Shown here: positions 52,172-64,000 of the stretch, one piece after another
How the letters are laid out: each line of letters starts with the position of its first letter
Numbering within the stretch: the stretch's first letter is position 1
Assembly: GCA_034509425.1 (NCBI GenBank)
Contig: JAVTVJ010001162.1
Location: forward strand, 1 to 64,000
Direction: 5' to 3'
DNA: 64,000 nt
Source of the DNA: Eopsaltria australis
Lineage: Eukaryota; Chordata; Aves; Passeriformes; Petroicidae
Notes under the pieces: generated by a model
What the model saw: only the letters and a program-made list of their open reading frames with translations
The model's database searches: none
What the model was told of the DNA's origin: nothing
Position numbers and translations under genes: made by a program

Positions 52172-52343
52172 GTCTGGAATTCCACAGGGAGGTAAATCCA
52201 GCCCAGAGCTCCCAGTCTGGGATTCCACAGGGAGGTAAATCCAGTCCAGAGCTCCCAGTCTGGGATTCCACAGGGAGGTAAATCCAGTCCAGAGCTCCCA
52301 GTCTGGAATTCCACAGGGAGGTAAATCCAGCCCAGAGCTCCTG
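52172..52343 (+). repeat. 43-bp minisatellite, four copies
   Basis: Units start at 52172, 52215, 52258 and 52301 with gtctggaattccacagggag followed by gtaaatccagcccagagctc and cca. Period is exactly 43 bp. It lies 94 bp after the right arm of the inverted pair. Confidence 0.95.
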
Positions 52344-52437
52344 GCTGCCCTGCTTGGGCTGGAGGTGCTTTTTGGGGATGCTCAGGGCCGGGTGTTTCTG
52401 GCCATGGTTTGCAGTCAGATCTCAGTGAGATTTTTGC

Positions 52438-52645
52438 CAGAATCACAGAATTAAGGTTGGAGAAGAGCTTTAAATCCAGCCACTGACCCCAGGTGCCACA
52501 TGCACAGGTTTTGGAGCACTTCCAGGGCTGGTGACTCCAGTTCCAATCCCTGCCCACTCTTTCAGTGAAGGAATTTTCCCAATATCCAACCTGAACCTGC
52601 CCTGGCACAGCCTGGGGCTGTTTCTTGTCCTGTCCTTTATTCCCT
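52438..52645 (-). mobile_element. CR1 LINE 3'-end fragment, antisense
   Basis: Read on the + strand it has agaatcacagaattaaggtt then ggagaagagctttaaatcca, gccactgaccccagg, acttccagggctggtgactc, aattttcccaatatccaacc and ggggctgtttcttgtcctgt. This is the reverse complement of the CR1 3' end in the correct order. It is about 200 bp and diverged. Confidence 0.85.
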
Positions 52646-54301
52646 GACCCCTGCCCAGCTCCAGCTTTATTCCAGGAGGAGTTTGCACGCACAAACCCCC
52701 CTGCACTACCAGGAGCTGCAAAAAAAACCAGAGCAGGGTGAGAATATTTTAAAAACACACTTTAAGATGTGCCTTTTAATGTTGGAAATATCTTGAGACT
52801 CGTGGCTTTCTTACCTTTATCCCTCTGTATTTGAGCTTTCCCTTGTTTATTCAGAGGAGATGGGAACTGTACAGCAAAAAAAACCCCAAAAATCCCACTT
52901 ACTTTGGTTTTAATTCACTTGGTTTCCACTCCTGAAACTTCTGAAGAGATTAAGGAGGTTCCAAAGTGGCTTTGCTGTGTTGGATTTCCCATTTAGAACT
53001 TAACTGCTTTATCTGTTGTGTGCTGCTGCTGAGGTTTCTTTCCCCCTCGTTGTGGATCTCATTGGATATTCATCTGGATTTGTGGTGGATTCTGACGTTT
53101 TTCTATTCAGATCCTCTGTCAAACGGGTCCTGCTACAGAATTTCTTCCTCTGTAATTTCTCCAGGTGTTTCTGATTTTTTTTTCATCTCTGCTGCCTTTT
53201 CGGGGCAGGGAAGTTCCCTTATCTCAGTTAATCAGTGGGTTTAACTTCCTCCCACAGGACATCAGCTTTCACATTTGTCACTGCTGCTCTGTGTGCTCAG
53301 AATGCTGTGGCAGGCATTTGTCACTCCAAGACCTTTCTGCCTTCAGAAAACACTTCCTTTTAGCCTCCCAGGATTGTTCCTGTCTCTGGAGAGGATTTTT
53401 TGGAAGTTCAAGGGAATCCCTCAGCCTTTGCTTGAGGCAGCAGTGTGAAACAAGGGCAGGACTTTATTTTTTTATTTTTGGACTGACTCAAATTCTTCAT
53501 CCTTCTTCTGATGTTTTATTCTCAGCACCACTCCTGCACCCTAACACACTTTACATGCAGCTCCCAAAAGGGGGAGAAGAGAAAGAAAGGAGAAAAAGCT
53601 CAGCGCAGGGAAATGAAAGAGAGAGTTCTGAAGGCAGAGGTTGTTTCCTACTAATTTCAATATACCCAGAATTTACCTCTCAGGTTCAAACACAGGATTG
53701 AGAGTTCCTCTTTTTCTCTCCGCAGTGCTTTTATCTGAGCCCAGGATTGCACTGGGGTCGTTTCCTCTCAGAGCTGGGGGGTGGGAGAGCACAAATTGTG
53801 TGAGTTCTGAACTGGGGGATCCCAGCACTGAGGGATGGGTTTACAGCAGCCCTGATGGCTCTGCCTCATCTCCAGCTCCCAGCTCCAGCCCCTGCTGGGT
53901 CCCAGGGACAGAGGGAATTCAGGAACAAAGGAGCACATCAGGGTCTGCCCCTGCAGGAGTGCAGAGCTTCCACAGAGCTTCCACGGGCTTCTCCTCCAGG
54001 CAGCTGCAAGTGGAAGTCGCCTTCAGGCATTAACACCTTTTGCCTGGGCTGGAACATTCCTTCTCTCTTGGCAGCCTCCATCCTGGTTGCTGTGGGAACC
54101 AGCATTTTTAATTTCCTGACTTGTGTGTACATCCCAAATTGTGGCTGTGATGTTCCCTGTCACCGAGGCAGCTCTGGGAAAGGTCTGCAGGGGATGGAGC
54201 CGTCAGGAAACGTTTCATGGAGCGCTCCCTTCCCTCGGGATCGCTCTGCTGCCTCTCCAGGGCCACCTTCGGGAGCCTTGCTGGGCACCTGCAACTCCCA
54301 G

Positions 54302-54660
54302 GTCGTTGGTTTGAGCTGGAGATCCTTGATTTGAGCTGGAAACGGTTGGTTTGAGCTGGAAGTCACTGGTTTGAGCTGGAAATCATTGCTTTGAAGCGGA
54401 AATCAGTGATTTGAGCTAGAAATTGTTGGTTTGAGCTGGAAATGTTTGGTTTGAGCTGGAAATCATTGATTTGAGCTAGAAATTGTTGGTTTGAGCTGGA
54501 AGTCACTGGTTTGAACTGGAAACGTTTGGTTTGAGCTGGAAATGGTTGGTTTGAGCTGGAAACCCTTGATTTGAGCTGGAAATGGTTGGTTTGAGCTGGA
54601 AATCCTCGTTTTGAGCTGGAATTGGTTGGTTTGAGCTGGAAATGGTTGGTTTGAGCTGGT
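54302..54660 (+). repeat. 20-bp minisatellite, about 18 copies
   Basis: Units of ttggtttgagctggaaatgg with variants tgatttgagctaga, cactggtttgagctgg and ttgctttgaagcgg. Period is 20 bp with almost no indels over 360 bp. Confidence 0.96.
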
Positions 54661-54699
54661 TTCCAGGGCTGCAGCCTGGCTGTGCCTCTCACAGAGTGC

Positions 54700-55060
54700 T
54701 GCCTCACCATTTACTCCTTGTGCTCCACGGCTCGCTGTGCGTCCCCCGGGGCGGAGCTGAATCGCGCCCCGCTCCTTTCTGACTGCTTCCCCAATTTGCT
54801 GAGATTATTTTGATGTCTAATCCTGTCAGGCAGCGTGCTGGGGAGCATTTGGAGGCTTTCAGCCGGGGTCTTGTTGGTGTGACTTTGGCAATATGGGAGA
54901 GAAAGGGAAGAACACGGACAGATGGTCCCAAGTGATGGAGCTGCCGTGGCTTTAATGCGTTTGTGCTCGTGGTAATGGAGCATTTGCATTCTCCTGACCC
55001 ACTGCAGTCACACAGAAAATGTGTTCAGATTCTTCCACCGATGATTAGGAGGGTTCCAAG
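54700..55060. other. Unique intron block, candidate regulatory element
   Basis: Non-repetitive sequence directly after the 20-bp array, with ttgctgagattattttgatg, tttggcaatatgggag and ggagcatttgcattctcctg (an octamer-like ATTTGCAT). Its composition is typical of conserved noncoding elements. Only alignment could decide. Confidence 0.25.
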
Positions 55061-58000
55061 CTCAGCTCATGAGTGCTCAGGCCCCGTTCTGAACAGCACA
55101 GTTAATCCTGGTAATTCATTTTGGAGGCAAGGGGTGGTTTAGTTTCTTTATCTCTGAATTCTCTCACAACTGGGCTGGCGTTAAGGACCAGGTCAGTTTT
55201 GGGTTGTGGATTAAACCAGGCCAGGGGTGAGTGGTTTTCCAGCCCCAGCTCCAGCGTGGTGCCTGTTCTGCAGAGCCTAGAGCAGAGCAGATCTGAGGGA
55301 AAATCAGTGCCAGGAGTTGCAGGCTGTGCTGTCACAACACATCTGCCACGTGTTGGGAGGCGTGTGTGGGACACAGAAGGACACCTTTCTCCTGGCTGTC
55401 ATAATGAAGCATCTCCCCTTTGAATCGAGGAGGAATTAGCAGCCTCTGCTCATTAAGTGCTACCTGTGGCTCTGGCAGAGCAGGAGCACAGTTGCAGGTA
55501 GGACGAGTGTGTTTGTTTTAATGGGCCTGTTGGGAACCCTCCCGTTAAACCTGCAGCTCCTCCAGGAGCTCTGGGGAGGAGCAGTAAATTGAATATAATC
55601 AGATTACCTTTAACCACTCCAAAATTAATTCCAAACGTCCAGAACAGGGAGGCACCAGCAGTGCCCTGCCCCAGCTGTTGTCTCCTGCTTAACCTCCTTG
55701 AACTGCTCCTCCCAGAAGTGCTCCTGGCTCCTCAAATGACCCATCTTTGGCAGGAGTAATTCAATTACCTGTGCCTCGCCACCATCTGAGCCCCACTGGC
55801 CAAAAGCAGGAGGAGAGCTCTTTCCCAGAGGAGCATTTGAACAATTATCGCTTCCAATTTCCTGCTGAGCTCTCCAGGGCCTGCCTTGGAGCCCGTGTGT
55901 CACAGGAGACAGATGGGAGGCACGTGCAGGGGGATCTGCAGCATCTCTGGAGCCTCCCCTCCCTCCTCCTGACACTTGGGAACGGGAACAGTTTGATTTG
56001 AGCCCCAGGAGGTGTTGGAGCCGTGCAGGGATGGACCAGAGCTGGTTGTTGGAGGATCACTGAATGTTGAAAGATGGTTGGAGAAACTGGGGGAAGGAGG
56101 ATTAAACTGGGGAGCTGCTGCCAAGTATGAAATGCTTAAGGATCAGCTGGCACTAGGTGCTTATCATGTGCCTGCTCTCCCATCCCTCTGAAGGCAGTGA
56201 CTTATCTGAAGGGCTGCTGCTGTGACAAGCATTTCATTTTTGTGCTGAACACCTTCCTTTCCTTTTTTTTCCCCCCAGTGCATAACAAGAAAATTGCTCA
56301 CCTGTTGCCCCCAGCCTGCTCTCCTGCAGACTCTGCCTCCTTTGGCACGTCCCTCAATGAGCCCAGGCTCTGTTTTGTGTCTCACCCATCGCTGGCTCAG
56401 GGCAGAGCTGCCACTGCTGCTCCAGCTTTGAACGATAGCCTTAATTCTTCAGGGGAAATTGATATTTGAGAAACATGAGTGGTTTGTAATCCCAAAAAAA
56501 GCCATTTCTTCCCCAGCTGGAGCACACTCTCTATTCAATTTGATCAGAGCAGCCTGAAAGGCAGCACTTGAAGCTGCCTGTCTGTGGTGCCAGCTTTACC
56601 TGTGCAGCCCCATGTGCTGTGGTGCAGGTGGAGCTGGGACTCACCAGCACGTCCCAGGAGCCTGGGAGATCGCAGGTGCTGACAGCAGCGAGCAGAAAGC
56701 AGAGCTGTGGTGTGGGGCACATGTTTGGCTGGTTTCCCTCATGCCAGAGCTCAGAGGTGCCTTGCAGTGGGTGGGAGGCTCAGCCTGGGCTGGCAGATGG
56801 AGCTGGCGAGGCCCTGCTGTGCAGGGTTTCACCATTGGGGTTATGGAAATCAGGTCTGGAAGGCCCAGAATTGGCCTTTTCCATGGAGGTGACCATGGAA
56901 ACACATCCAGGTCACCTGGGATGGGCTGGGCAAAAGAATGCTGGGTTTGTGACCTTCTGGAGCAATTGTGTGGGAATATTGTGGTTTGTGCCCTTGCAGG
57001 GCATTGTTCACCTGTTCCCATCACAGGGAACATCTGGGCAATGCTGCAGGGGATTGGGGACACTCTGGGTGCATCTTTGCTGTTTGGGTGAGGTTCTGTC
57101 CTGGTTGTGTGCTGGGATTGAAGGGATTGTCACTGCTCAGTGAAGGTCCCTGCACTTCCCCTCTCGTGTGAAGTGCCTGCCCTTGTGTGGACACTGCAGA
57201 GCTGCCTCTCAGGCTGGGATGTGCCCACGCGCTCCAGCGTTCATTGCTCTGCTGTTCCTGAGCTGCTTCTCAGGGAATGAGCAGCCCTTGGACCTTCCCT
57301 TGCCTGGGGCAGGTGTGGCTTTACCCTGCAGAGCACAGGACAGGGCTGGAGCTGCTTCGGGTGTGAGCTCAGAGAGCACGGGGCCTCAGGGTGAGCTGAG
57401 GGATGCCCTGTGCCTCACAAATCCATGGAATTCCAAAGGATCCAGTGTTTCCTCCAGATCTGCATGGAAATCCTCATCTCCAGGGCCAGGGAATGGACAG
57501 CTGGAGAGGCTGGCAGCCTGCAAAGCAGGGCCAGCATCCTGTGAATGCTGAGTGCACCAGGAGAGAGCAGGACATGAACTGAAACCAGGGGGAAATTGTG
57601 TTTTGGGGTGATGGGGGCTGGGTTTGTTGGGGTGTGGGGTGGGGCTTGGCACAGGCTGTCACCCCAGGACCCCCATGGGTGAGGGGCAGGAGCAGGGACA
57701 GGGACAGAGCTGCCCGTGACCCCACAGGGCTCTGCCTGGTGGCCTTTGGTGCCCGTCAGGGGAGCTCCTCTGTGCTCAGGGGTGACCCTTTGACCAATAC
57801 CTGGAGAGGAGAGCGAGGAAGATTAATGTGAGGAAGATGGGAAAATAACCTTGGCCACGAAGTGGTTTTTGATGAGGTCCCTGAAGTGAAGGTGCAGTGG
57901 TTTATTTGGAAAGCAAAGAAAAATGAGGTTGCTCCAAAGCTAATGGACTTTGGTTTTTTTTTTTCCCCCTAACTCTGCGAGAGAATGTGCTGATACAAAA

Positions 58001-59714
58001 AGAAATAGATCTTTTCTAATTCTTGGACTACTTCTTTGTCCTCTCCATCTCTCCCTTCTGCTACCTCGTTGCTCAGATGTAATTTGTTTAGTTTGCCTTG
58101 AATAAAGGGAATGCAGTTACTCTGTGTTGCAGCTCTCAGGTTCACAGACAAAAAACTCAATAAATTTCAGGCTCTGGCAGGGCTGTAGCTCAGCTCTGGT
58201 GCTTCTGGCTCCAGCTGCAGCAGGTACCACTCACAGGCAGCTGAAGGACTGGGCTGCAATGAGATGATTGTGGATTTAACTGAGGAATCCTGAAAAGAAA
58301 ACCCATTTCCCAGCTGCATTTGGGTTTCCTGTTGAATCTCTGTCAGCTGGAGCAGCCCTGTCCTGGGGCTCCCTGGCAGCTGGGGCTGATCCTCACAGTG
58401 GGAGCAGAGGGATTTCCACTGGAGAGCATCTCCTGGAGCTGGAGTTTGCCCACCCCTGGTGTGAGGTGTCAGGAAATGTTAAATAACATCTGGGGAGTGT
58501 TTGTGCACAGCTCAGAGGGGAGGTGGACGGCAGGGCAAGAGCAGACACACCAGCTCGGATGAGATGGATAAACTAATTCTTATTTCTCTATCTCTTTCTT
58601 TAAATCCTCTTTCTTTTCATACTTTGAAGGAAAATCCTCCTGGTTTTTGGGCTGGCAGGAGAAGCTGGAGCCCAGAGCAGGCAGGGAGCTCTGGCCTGAG
58701 CCCAGCTCCAGCTCAGGAGCTGCAGCTCCCAGCCCCTCCTTGTGCCTGGCCCAGAGCACTCCACACGGGGACTGGCAAATCCTGGCTGCAGGGCAGATTT
58801 CTCCAGGAGCTGCGGTGATTTTCACAGTTTCCTTGGTTGCCAGGATAATCCTGAGCTGTGTGAAACGTCTCTGGGTGGATTTCTCCCCGAGCTGGGCAGT
58901 TTGCAGCGGGCAGGAGCAGCTCCCAGGCTTCTCACACACAGCTCGGGATGAATGTCAGCAGTTCAGGCTGCTCCCCAAGCCCTGCCAGGCAGAAAAAGGA
59001 CCAAAAAGAGCAGGAAAAGCAGCGCTTGGAGATGGTCATTTCTCAGACTCAGGGCACTGATTTTAATCGAAGCCTTCAGAACCAGGGGAAGGGATCTCGA
59101 GCTTCCCCCTGCACCCCGAGAGGTGAAGGCAAACAACCAGAGCCCCTTGTGCCTTGGCAGTTAACAACTTCATCATGCTTCATAGAAACTGCATGCTAAT
59201 TTTTATTCCAAACAAGATTTCAGCACTAATTTCTGTTTTGACAAACACGACTTGACACAAGAACAGTGGGAGTCAAGACCTTTCATTTTTGATCTGGGTT
59301 TACATCGCGCTGATCTAAATTCCTCCCCCTTCTGCTCTTGCCTTTCAGTTGTAAACTCTGTTATTAAAGTTAGCAAAGAGCAATTTGAAACCCCCTGCTC
59401 TGCAGCATTTGAGCAGCCCTGCTGTATGCAAGGTGAAGCCTGATATCTTCCTAATGGCCTGTGCTGTTGATGGGAGGCGCTGGCACAAAGCGACACGGGA
59501 GGGATTTCCAAAGGGCTTTGTTGGAAATGAAGGATTTGGTTTCTGTGCACTCATAAAGGGTTCTTTACCAAACAGCAGGACCCTGAGGGCTCAGGGCACC
59601 AGAGATGAGGATCCCCAAGCTCTCTGCCTGCCCCAGGGCTGGCTGGGGTCAGCGTGGGCTTCCAGCCATCCCTGGGGCAGGCAGCTGATGGCAGCCGCAG
59701 GGGAACGTGGCTCT

Positions 59715-59795
59715 GAACAGCACAAGGAGCTCTCCAGTGGAAGGTTGGGATTGGAGGATCTTCCAACCCAAACCGGCCTGTGAAAGGATAATTTA
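59715..59795 (+). mobile_element. Possible CR1 3'-terminal remnant
   Basis: The string ggaaggttgggattggagga followed by tcttccaacccaaaccggcc and tgtg resembles the CR1 terminus (ttggattagatgatctt...ttccaacccaaaccattctgtg). The similarity upstream of 59715 is weak. Confidence 0.55.
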
Positions 59796-61260
59796 ATTTG
59801 AGCTAAACCCTGCAGTGCATCAGGGAGTGCTGGAAAGCTGGTGGAGATCCTGGTGGGGATGCTCCCATCTCCTGCTGGCTGGAAATCCGTGTCCAGCTTC
59901 CCAAAGGCACTCCCTGGACTCCTCCTTGTTCCCTGGAGCCCAAAGCAGAGCTGGTGGCAGGTGGGACAGGAGGCTCCAGGCTCCCCAGGCACAGAGAGAG
60001 GGATGGATTCAGGAGAGCCTGGGGAAGGAGCTCTCCTTGCTGAGGAAAAGGTTATTTCAGAGCCCACTCGCAGCTACTTGGTTGCTGAGGCATCACTTCT
60101 GTGGCTTTTTTTAAGGCTCTCAAGGGACAGAATCGCAGCTGGGAGCCCTTCAAGTCTCTGCTCTGGCCTGTGATGCTGCACGTTGGTTATTTTGGGACGA
60201 GGGGAGCGAGGGGAGGCAGCTGCTCCTCCTTGGCAAGTCAGGCATGTGCTGAGCTCTGGCTGCTGGGTCGGTGCTGGGGCTGGGCCCCTTGTCCAGGTGC
60301 TGGCACAGGCAGGTGCAGCTGAGCCTGGGCTTGGCCAGGGAGATCCCCAGCCCACCAACACCTCACCCCAGGGGTTTTCATTTGGGCCAGGATTCCTTCC
60401 TAGGGCCTGAGTCATTCCCCACAAAAAGAAACCAAATAAAAAATAATAATTAAGAAAAGAAGAAACAAAACAAGGCAAAAACCCCCTCAGAGGCACCAGT
60501 GGCAGGCAGCTCCTCTGCAGCCAGCACCTTTCCCCAGCGCTTTGTTAATTGAGTTAATGTTCATTAATGCTCTCTGTGGCAGGGTTGGGCAGGCTCCTGG
60601 CTGGGTGGCAGCAGGAACAGAGCAGCCTTGTTGCCCTCTCTCCGTTCTTCTGCTGCACAAAAGAGCAAATGCAGGGTGGCACAGGCCCTGCTTCAGCTCA
60701 GGGAGAGATGAACCTTTGTCTGCTCCATCAGCTGCTGCTTCTCCTCCCCGATCATCCCTCGGGGGACAGCTCTGGGCAGAGGCCCTGTCCCTGTGACACT
60801 GAGTGACAAATGCCCCCAGATCTCCTGGGTTCCTCCCACTGGTCCCAGTGGAGGGGAGTGGGTGATGCTGGTGGGTCCTTCCAGCCCAGCTGGTCTGGCT
60901 TCTGTGGCTGTTCTGTGCCACGCAGTGAGGAGCTGCTGTGCCCAAAGTCCCACCTGCCCTTCTGGGAGCAGCAAAGCCTCTCTGCTCTCCCTGGTGAATT
61001 CTCCCCACTCCAAACCAGGCTGGGGCAGCATCAGGAGGGGCTTTTCTCAGCACCTGGGTTTGTGGAGACCTGCAGAATCTCAGGCGTGGGGTCCTGCTTA
61101 AAGCCACAGCTCTGGGTGCTCCAGGAGGGTTTCCTTTGAGGATTTCTTCTGAGGGTTTCTTGGCTCCTACTTGAAAACTCCCCCAGAGCAAGCACAGCGA
61201 GGCTGAAAGCAGCAATTTCGAGAGGAGGGTGTCAGGCAGAGTCAGGAGTGACAGAGAGGG

Positions 61261-61289
61261 GTTTGGTTTGGTTTGGTTTGGTTTGGTTG
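61261..61289 (+). repeat. (TTTGG)n microsatellite
   Basis: Five to six copies of ggttt in a row. Short simple repeat within MAN1C1 intron 2. Confidence 0.9.
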
Positions 61290-61999
61290 GGTTTGGAGCT
61301 GCCTCCCCTTTGATTGCACCCCTGCCACCCTCATGTGCGGGTCTTAGGGGTGCTGGAGGTGCTGATCTCCTGGCAGAGGCAGGCGGGAGGTGGCACCGCC
61401 CTGCGGGGTGGGAGTGTTTGTGCTGGGGTGTGCACACCCCAAATTCTGACAGCTCCATCCTGCTCTGGTGCAGCCGAGCCTGAGCAGCAAGGAGGGAATA
61501 TGCTCCCCTGGCAGAGAGGTGACAGCCTGGGGGTCGGGGATGCTCTGGGTGCCCTGGCCAGGGATGCTCTGGGTGCCCTCTGCCCTGGCCAGGGATGGGG
61601 CACAGCCCAGTCCTGCTTTGCTCTGGGGCTGAGGAGGAGCAGGAGCTGCTTTTTCATCCCAGAGCTGCCACGGCCCCTCCTGGCGTGGGGAGGGCTCTGG
61701 TCGCTGCAGGAGAGGAGGCTCTGAGCATTTGCAGCTCCTTCAAAGCCGGTGCAGAAGAAAGGGAGCACAGCCCGGCCCCTGGTACAAAACCCACAGCCCG
61801 AGGTTCCTCCGATGGGAGGGTGAGGGAGTATTTAAAACAAATGTTGAACGTGGCACAAAGGGAAGCCAGCAGGGGAGCGAGGTTTGCCCTGCACTTTGTC
61901 AAACGCAGGCAAGGCAGGAAAGCTGAGCCACTGCAAGGAGGAGCAGAGATGGGAGTGTGTTCCAATCCCCAGAGCAATTCACAGAGTTAAAGGCCTGCC

Positions 62000-62400
62000 T
62001 TGCTAAAATCATAAAAGGCTCTGTCAGTCCCAGCAATGTTTCTCACTTCAATTAATCACTCCAGAAAACGGTGAGTTTATTATTGTCTCTTTGTCTCCAT
62101 TTAGCTCCAGCAAATCCAACTTTGCTCATTGTCTCTCTGCAGATCATGAAAAGCTTTTGTTGATTTTATCACCAAGTGAAGGCGAGCCCAGCAGTGTGAT
62201 TCTCCTCTCACAATATCCCAGTGCCAGGCTGTGCCTCAGGTGCCACTGCCCGCCCTTCCCTCCTTAAAATGCTCTCCCTGTCTCCCTGTCACGTCTCTGC
62301 TCGCTAGCAGCAAAGTGTATAAAAATCACATAATCATTAATATTGAAGAATCATTAGTGCTGATAAAGCAGCGCTGCCTGCGATGCTGTTGTTTTTCATG
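62000..62400. other. AT-rich unique intron block, candidate regulatory element
   Basis: Low-GC sequence with ttctcacttcaattaatcac, gtttattattgtctctttgt, aaaatcacataatcattaat and gaagaatcattagtgctgat. No coding potential or repeat. Possibly conserved; not testable from one sequence. Confidence 0.25.
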
Positions 62401-63261
62401 CTCGGTGCTTCTGGCAAACACTCCAGGCCCACATCAGCCTGCCTGGTTCTTAGAGCCCACCAGTTGATCCAGTGGCTGTTTGACTCCATCCACCCATTGC
62501 TCCAGTTAGAAGATATTTCCAGGCCTGCAGGAATAAATGGATTCCGAGCTGCCTCCCTCCTCTGCCACAGCCCCTGCTTTTGATGCAGACAGCATCCGAG
62601 AGGCAGCAATCTGTGCTTGAGCAGTAAAGTCCTGCTTGGGTTTTTATTAAAGCAATGATGTGCTGGCTGGCTGAAAAGTGTCAAAACTGCAATCTTGTAA
62701 CATCAACAAAATAGTGCAGGATCCTTCCCCGCGGGAGGGGAATGCTGAGAGCAGGAATGAGCCCGGAATGGGTGGATCTGAGCCCTTCCCTGGGCTGCAG
62801 GGATGGGGCACATCAGCCACAGTCCCTGTGTTCTTTGGGGAGAGCAGCCCAAGGGTTCATGGCTCACAGTTCCCCTTTGCCTCCCTCTCCCCTCCTCAGC
62901 TGGGTTTGCCTCTCCTTAGCAGGACTGGAATTGAAGTAGCACAAAAGTGCCAATCTGAGCATGGGGGGATTTGGGAGAGCAGCTGAAAGTCTGGGAGTGA
63001 GGAGGAGGAACTGACCCGAGCCAAACAGGAATGAGTCTCAGGAAAAGCCCTGGGCACAGCAGTGAGTGAGTCCTTGTGGAGAGGGAGGTGATGGGGACAG
63101 GGTTGGTACGAGGAGCTTCTGCTGCAGAAACAAAACCTGAACCTCATCCAAGCATCTCTGCTGGCAGAGATCCCCAAAGGGCTGCCAGGGGGTGGGTGGG
63201 AATGTGGCTCAGCTGAGCACAGTGTGTGTGGTGGTGCAGAGGCAGCCTCATGGCCCTGCTG

Positions 63262-63635
63262 CATCCTGGAGGGATGGCTGGGGATGGATCCAGACTGGAG
63301 CCCTGGATGGCTGGGGATGGATCCAGACTGGAGCCCTGGATGGCTGGGGATGGATCCAGACTGGAGCCCTGGATGAGTGGGGATGGATCCAGACTGGAGC
63401 CCTGGATGAATGGGGATGGATCCAGACTGGAGCCCTGGATGAATGGGGATGGATCCAGACTGGAGCCCTGGATGGGTGGGGATGGATCCAGACTGGAGCC
63501 CTGGATGAGTGGGGATGGATCCAGACTGGAGCCCTGGATGAGTGGGGATGGTTCCAGACTGGAGCCCTGGATGAGTGGGGATGGATCCAGACTGGAGCCC
63601 TGGATGAGTGGGGATGGTTCCAGACTGGAGCCCTC
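63262..63635 (+). repeat. 33-bp minisatellite, about eleven copies
   Basis: Units of ggggatggatccagactgga followed by gccctggatgagt, exactly 33 bp. Copies differ mainly at gatggctg/gatgagtg/gatgaatg and ggatcc/ggttcc. Because 33 is a multiple of three, frames on both strands stay open (for example an 11-residue repeat GDGSRLEPWMS), but there is no sign of a gene. Confidence 0.96.
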
Positions 63636-64000
63636 CCCTTGCCACCTGCTGGGGAACGGGCAGTGCTCCCTAACTCACCCAGTCCCTGCTCAAGGTTCAC
63701 TGGATTCTGGTCTCAGCCTCCAGGACAGGCTGGGGTTTGTGTCTGTGCTGGTCATGGTATGGAGCAGAATTATTTGTTGCTGAGTGTGGGTTTGCAGCTC
63801 AGGAATTGCTGGAATTGCTGAGCCACTTTGGACTGGAAACAAGGCCAGGGCTTCCAGCTGTGCCTGGGGGCTTCAGGTGTGGACCCTGAGCTGTTCCTTG
63901 AGGGAATTCTTCCAGAATTCAGAATTCTTTCAGGCCTTTGGAAACTGAGCTGAGCAGCCCTGGTGGAAGCAGGGAAGTCCCAGCCCTGCTGCCTGTCCCA

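Larger units (their letters stand above)
43410..64000 (+). other. MAN1C1 intron 2, 5' part
   Basis: From the exon 2 donor GTGAGT at 43410 to the window edge. No sequence encoding the next expected MAN1C1 exon (GATV.DALDTLY) is seen. It holds at least seven minisatellites, two simple pyrimidine repeats and three CR1 fragments. The remaining unique stretches (45840-48780, 49430-50390, 52640-54300, 54660-61260 and 61300-63260) show no gene I can recognise. Confidence 0.8.

Noticed and set aside
50355..52281. Frames with an SQIPQFGLSDPPVWALRSPS repeat on both strands
   Set aside because: The same peptide appears from both arrays because they are inverted copies; this supports the inversion, not a gene.

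Overview
The window looks like bird genomic DNA (probably a passerine, probably a GC-rich microchromosome). The reasons are vertebrate split genes with GT-AG introns, short and very GC-rich introns in the first gene, several degraded CR1-type LINE 3' ends (the typical avian retroelement), and an unusually high density of minisatellites (about 25 arrays). Nothing looks prokaryotic or viral. The species call is inference from composition and repeats.

Two protein-coding genes are recognisable, both on the + strand. They are in the same order as the human 1p36 pair. (1) LDLRAP1 (ARH), the clathrin/AP-2 adaptor for LDL-receptor endocytosis, has coding exons 2-9 at 2044-11026. Exon 1 lies upstream of the window. 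A 3' UTR of about 2.6 kb probably ends after the AATAAA at 13603. All eight exons splice in frame to 283 residues; with roughly 30 residues from exon 1 this is close to the human length of about 308. (2) MAN1C1, Golgi mannosyl-oligosaccharide 1,2-alpha-mannosidase IC (GH47), has coding exon 1 (25758-26324) and coding exon 2 (43313-43409). The rest of the gene lies beyond the right edge, so 43410-64000 is intron 2. Its promoter is a CpG island at about 24050-26400 with four CCAAT boxes, GC boxes, a likely 5'-UTR intron and several upstream ORFs.

Layout: 1-2043 LDLRAP1 intron 1 (end part) with a donor-like minisatellite; 2044-13625 LDLRAP1 exons 2-9 with minisatellite-filled introns and 3' UTR; 13626-24050 intergenic with a CR1 fragment, a small CpG-rich block, a 296-nt pure pyrimidine tract and a 175-bp tandem duplication; 24050-26324 MAN1C1 promoter and first exons; 26325-43312 MAN1C1 intron 1; 43313-43409 exon 2; 43410-64000 part of intron 2, very rich in minisatellites.

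The two genes are not functionally linked: one is a cytosolic endocytic adaptor, the other a Golgi N-glycan trimming enzyme. The most unusual content is repeat biology tied to splicing and structure. A 41-bp minisatellite in LDLRAP1 has copied the exon-5 splice acceptor and the first 21 coding bases 14 times. Two arrays of one 22-bp minisatellite sit in opposite orientations in MAN1C1 intron 2. A dimeric higher-order minisatellite lies just after MAN1C1 exon 2. I found no undescribed gene system.
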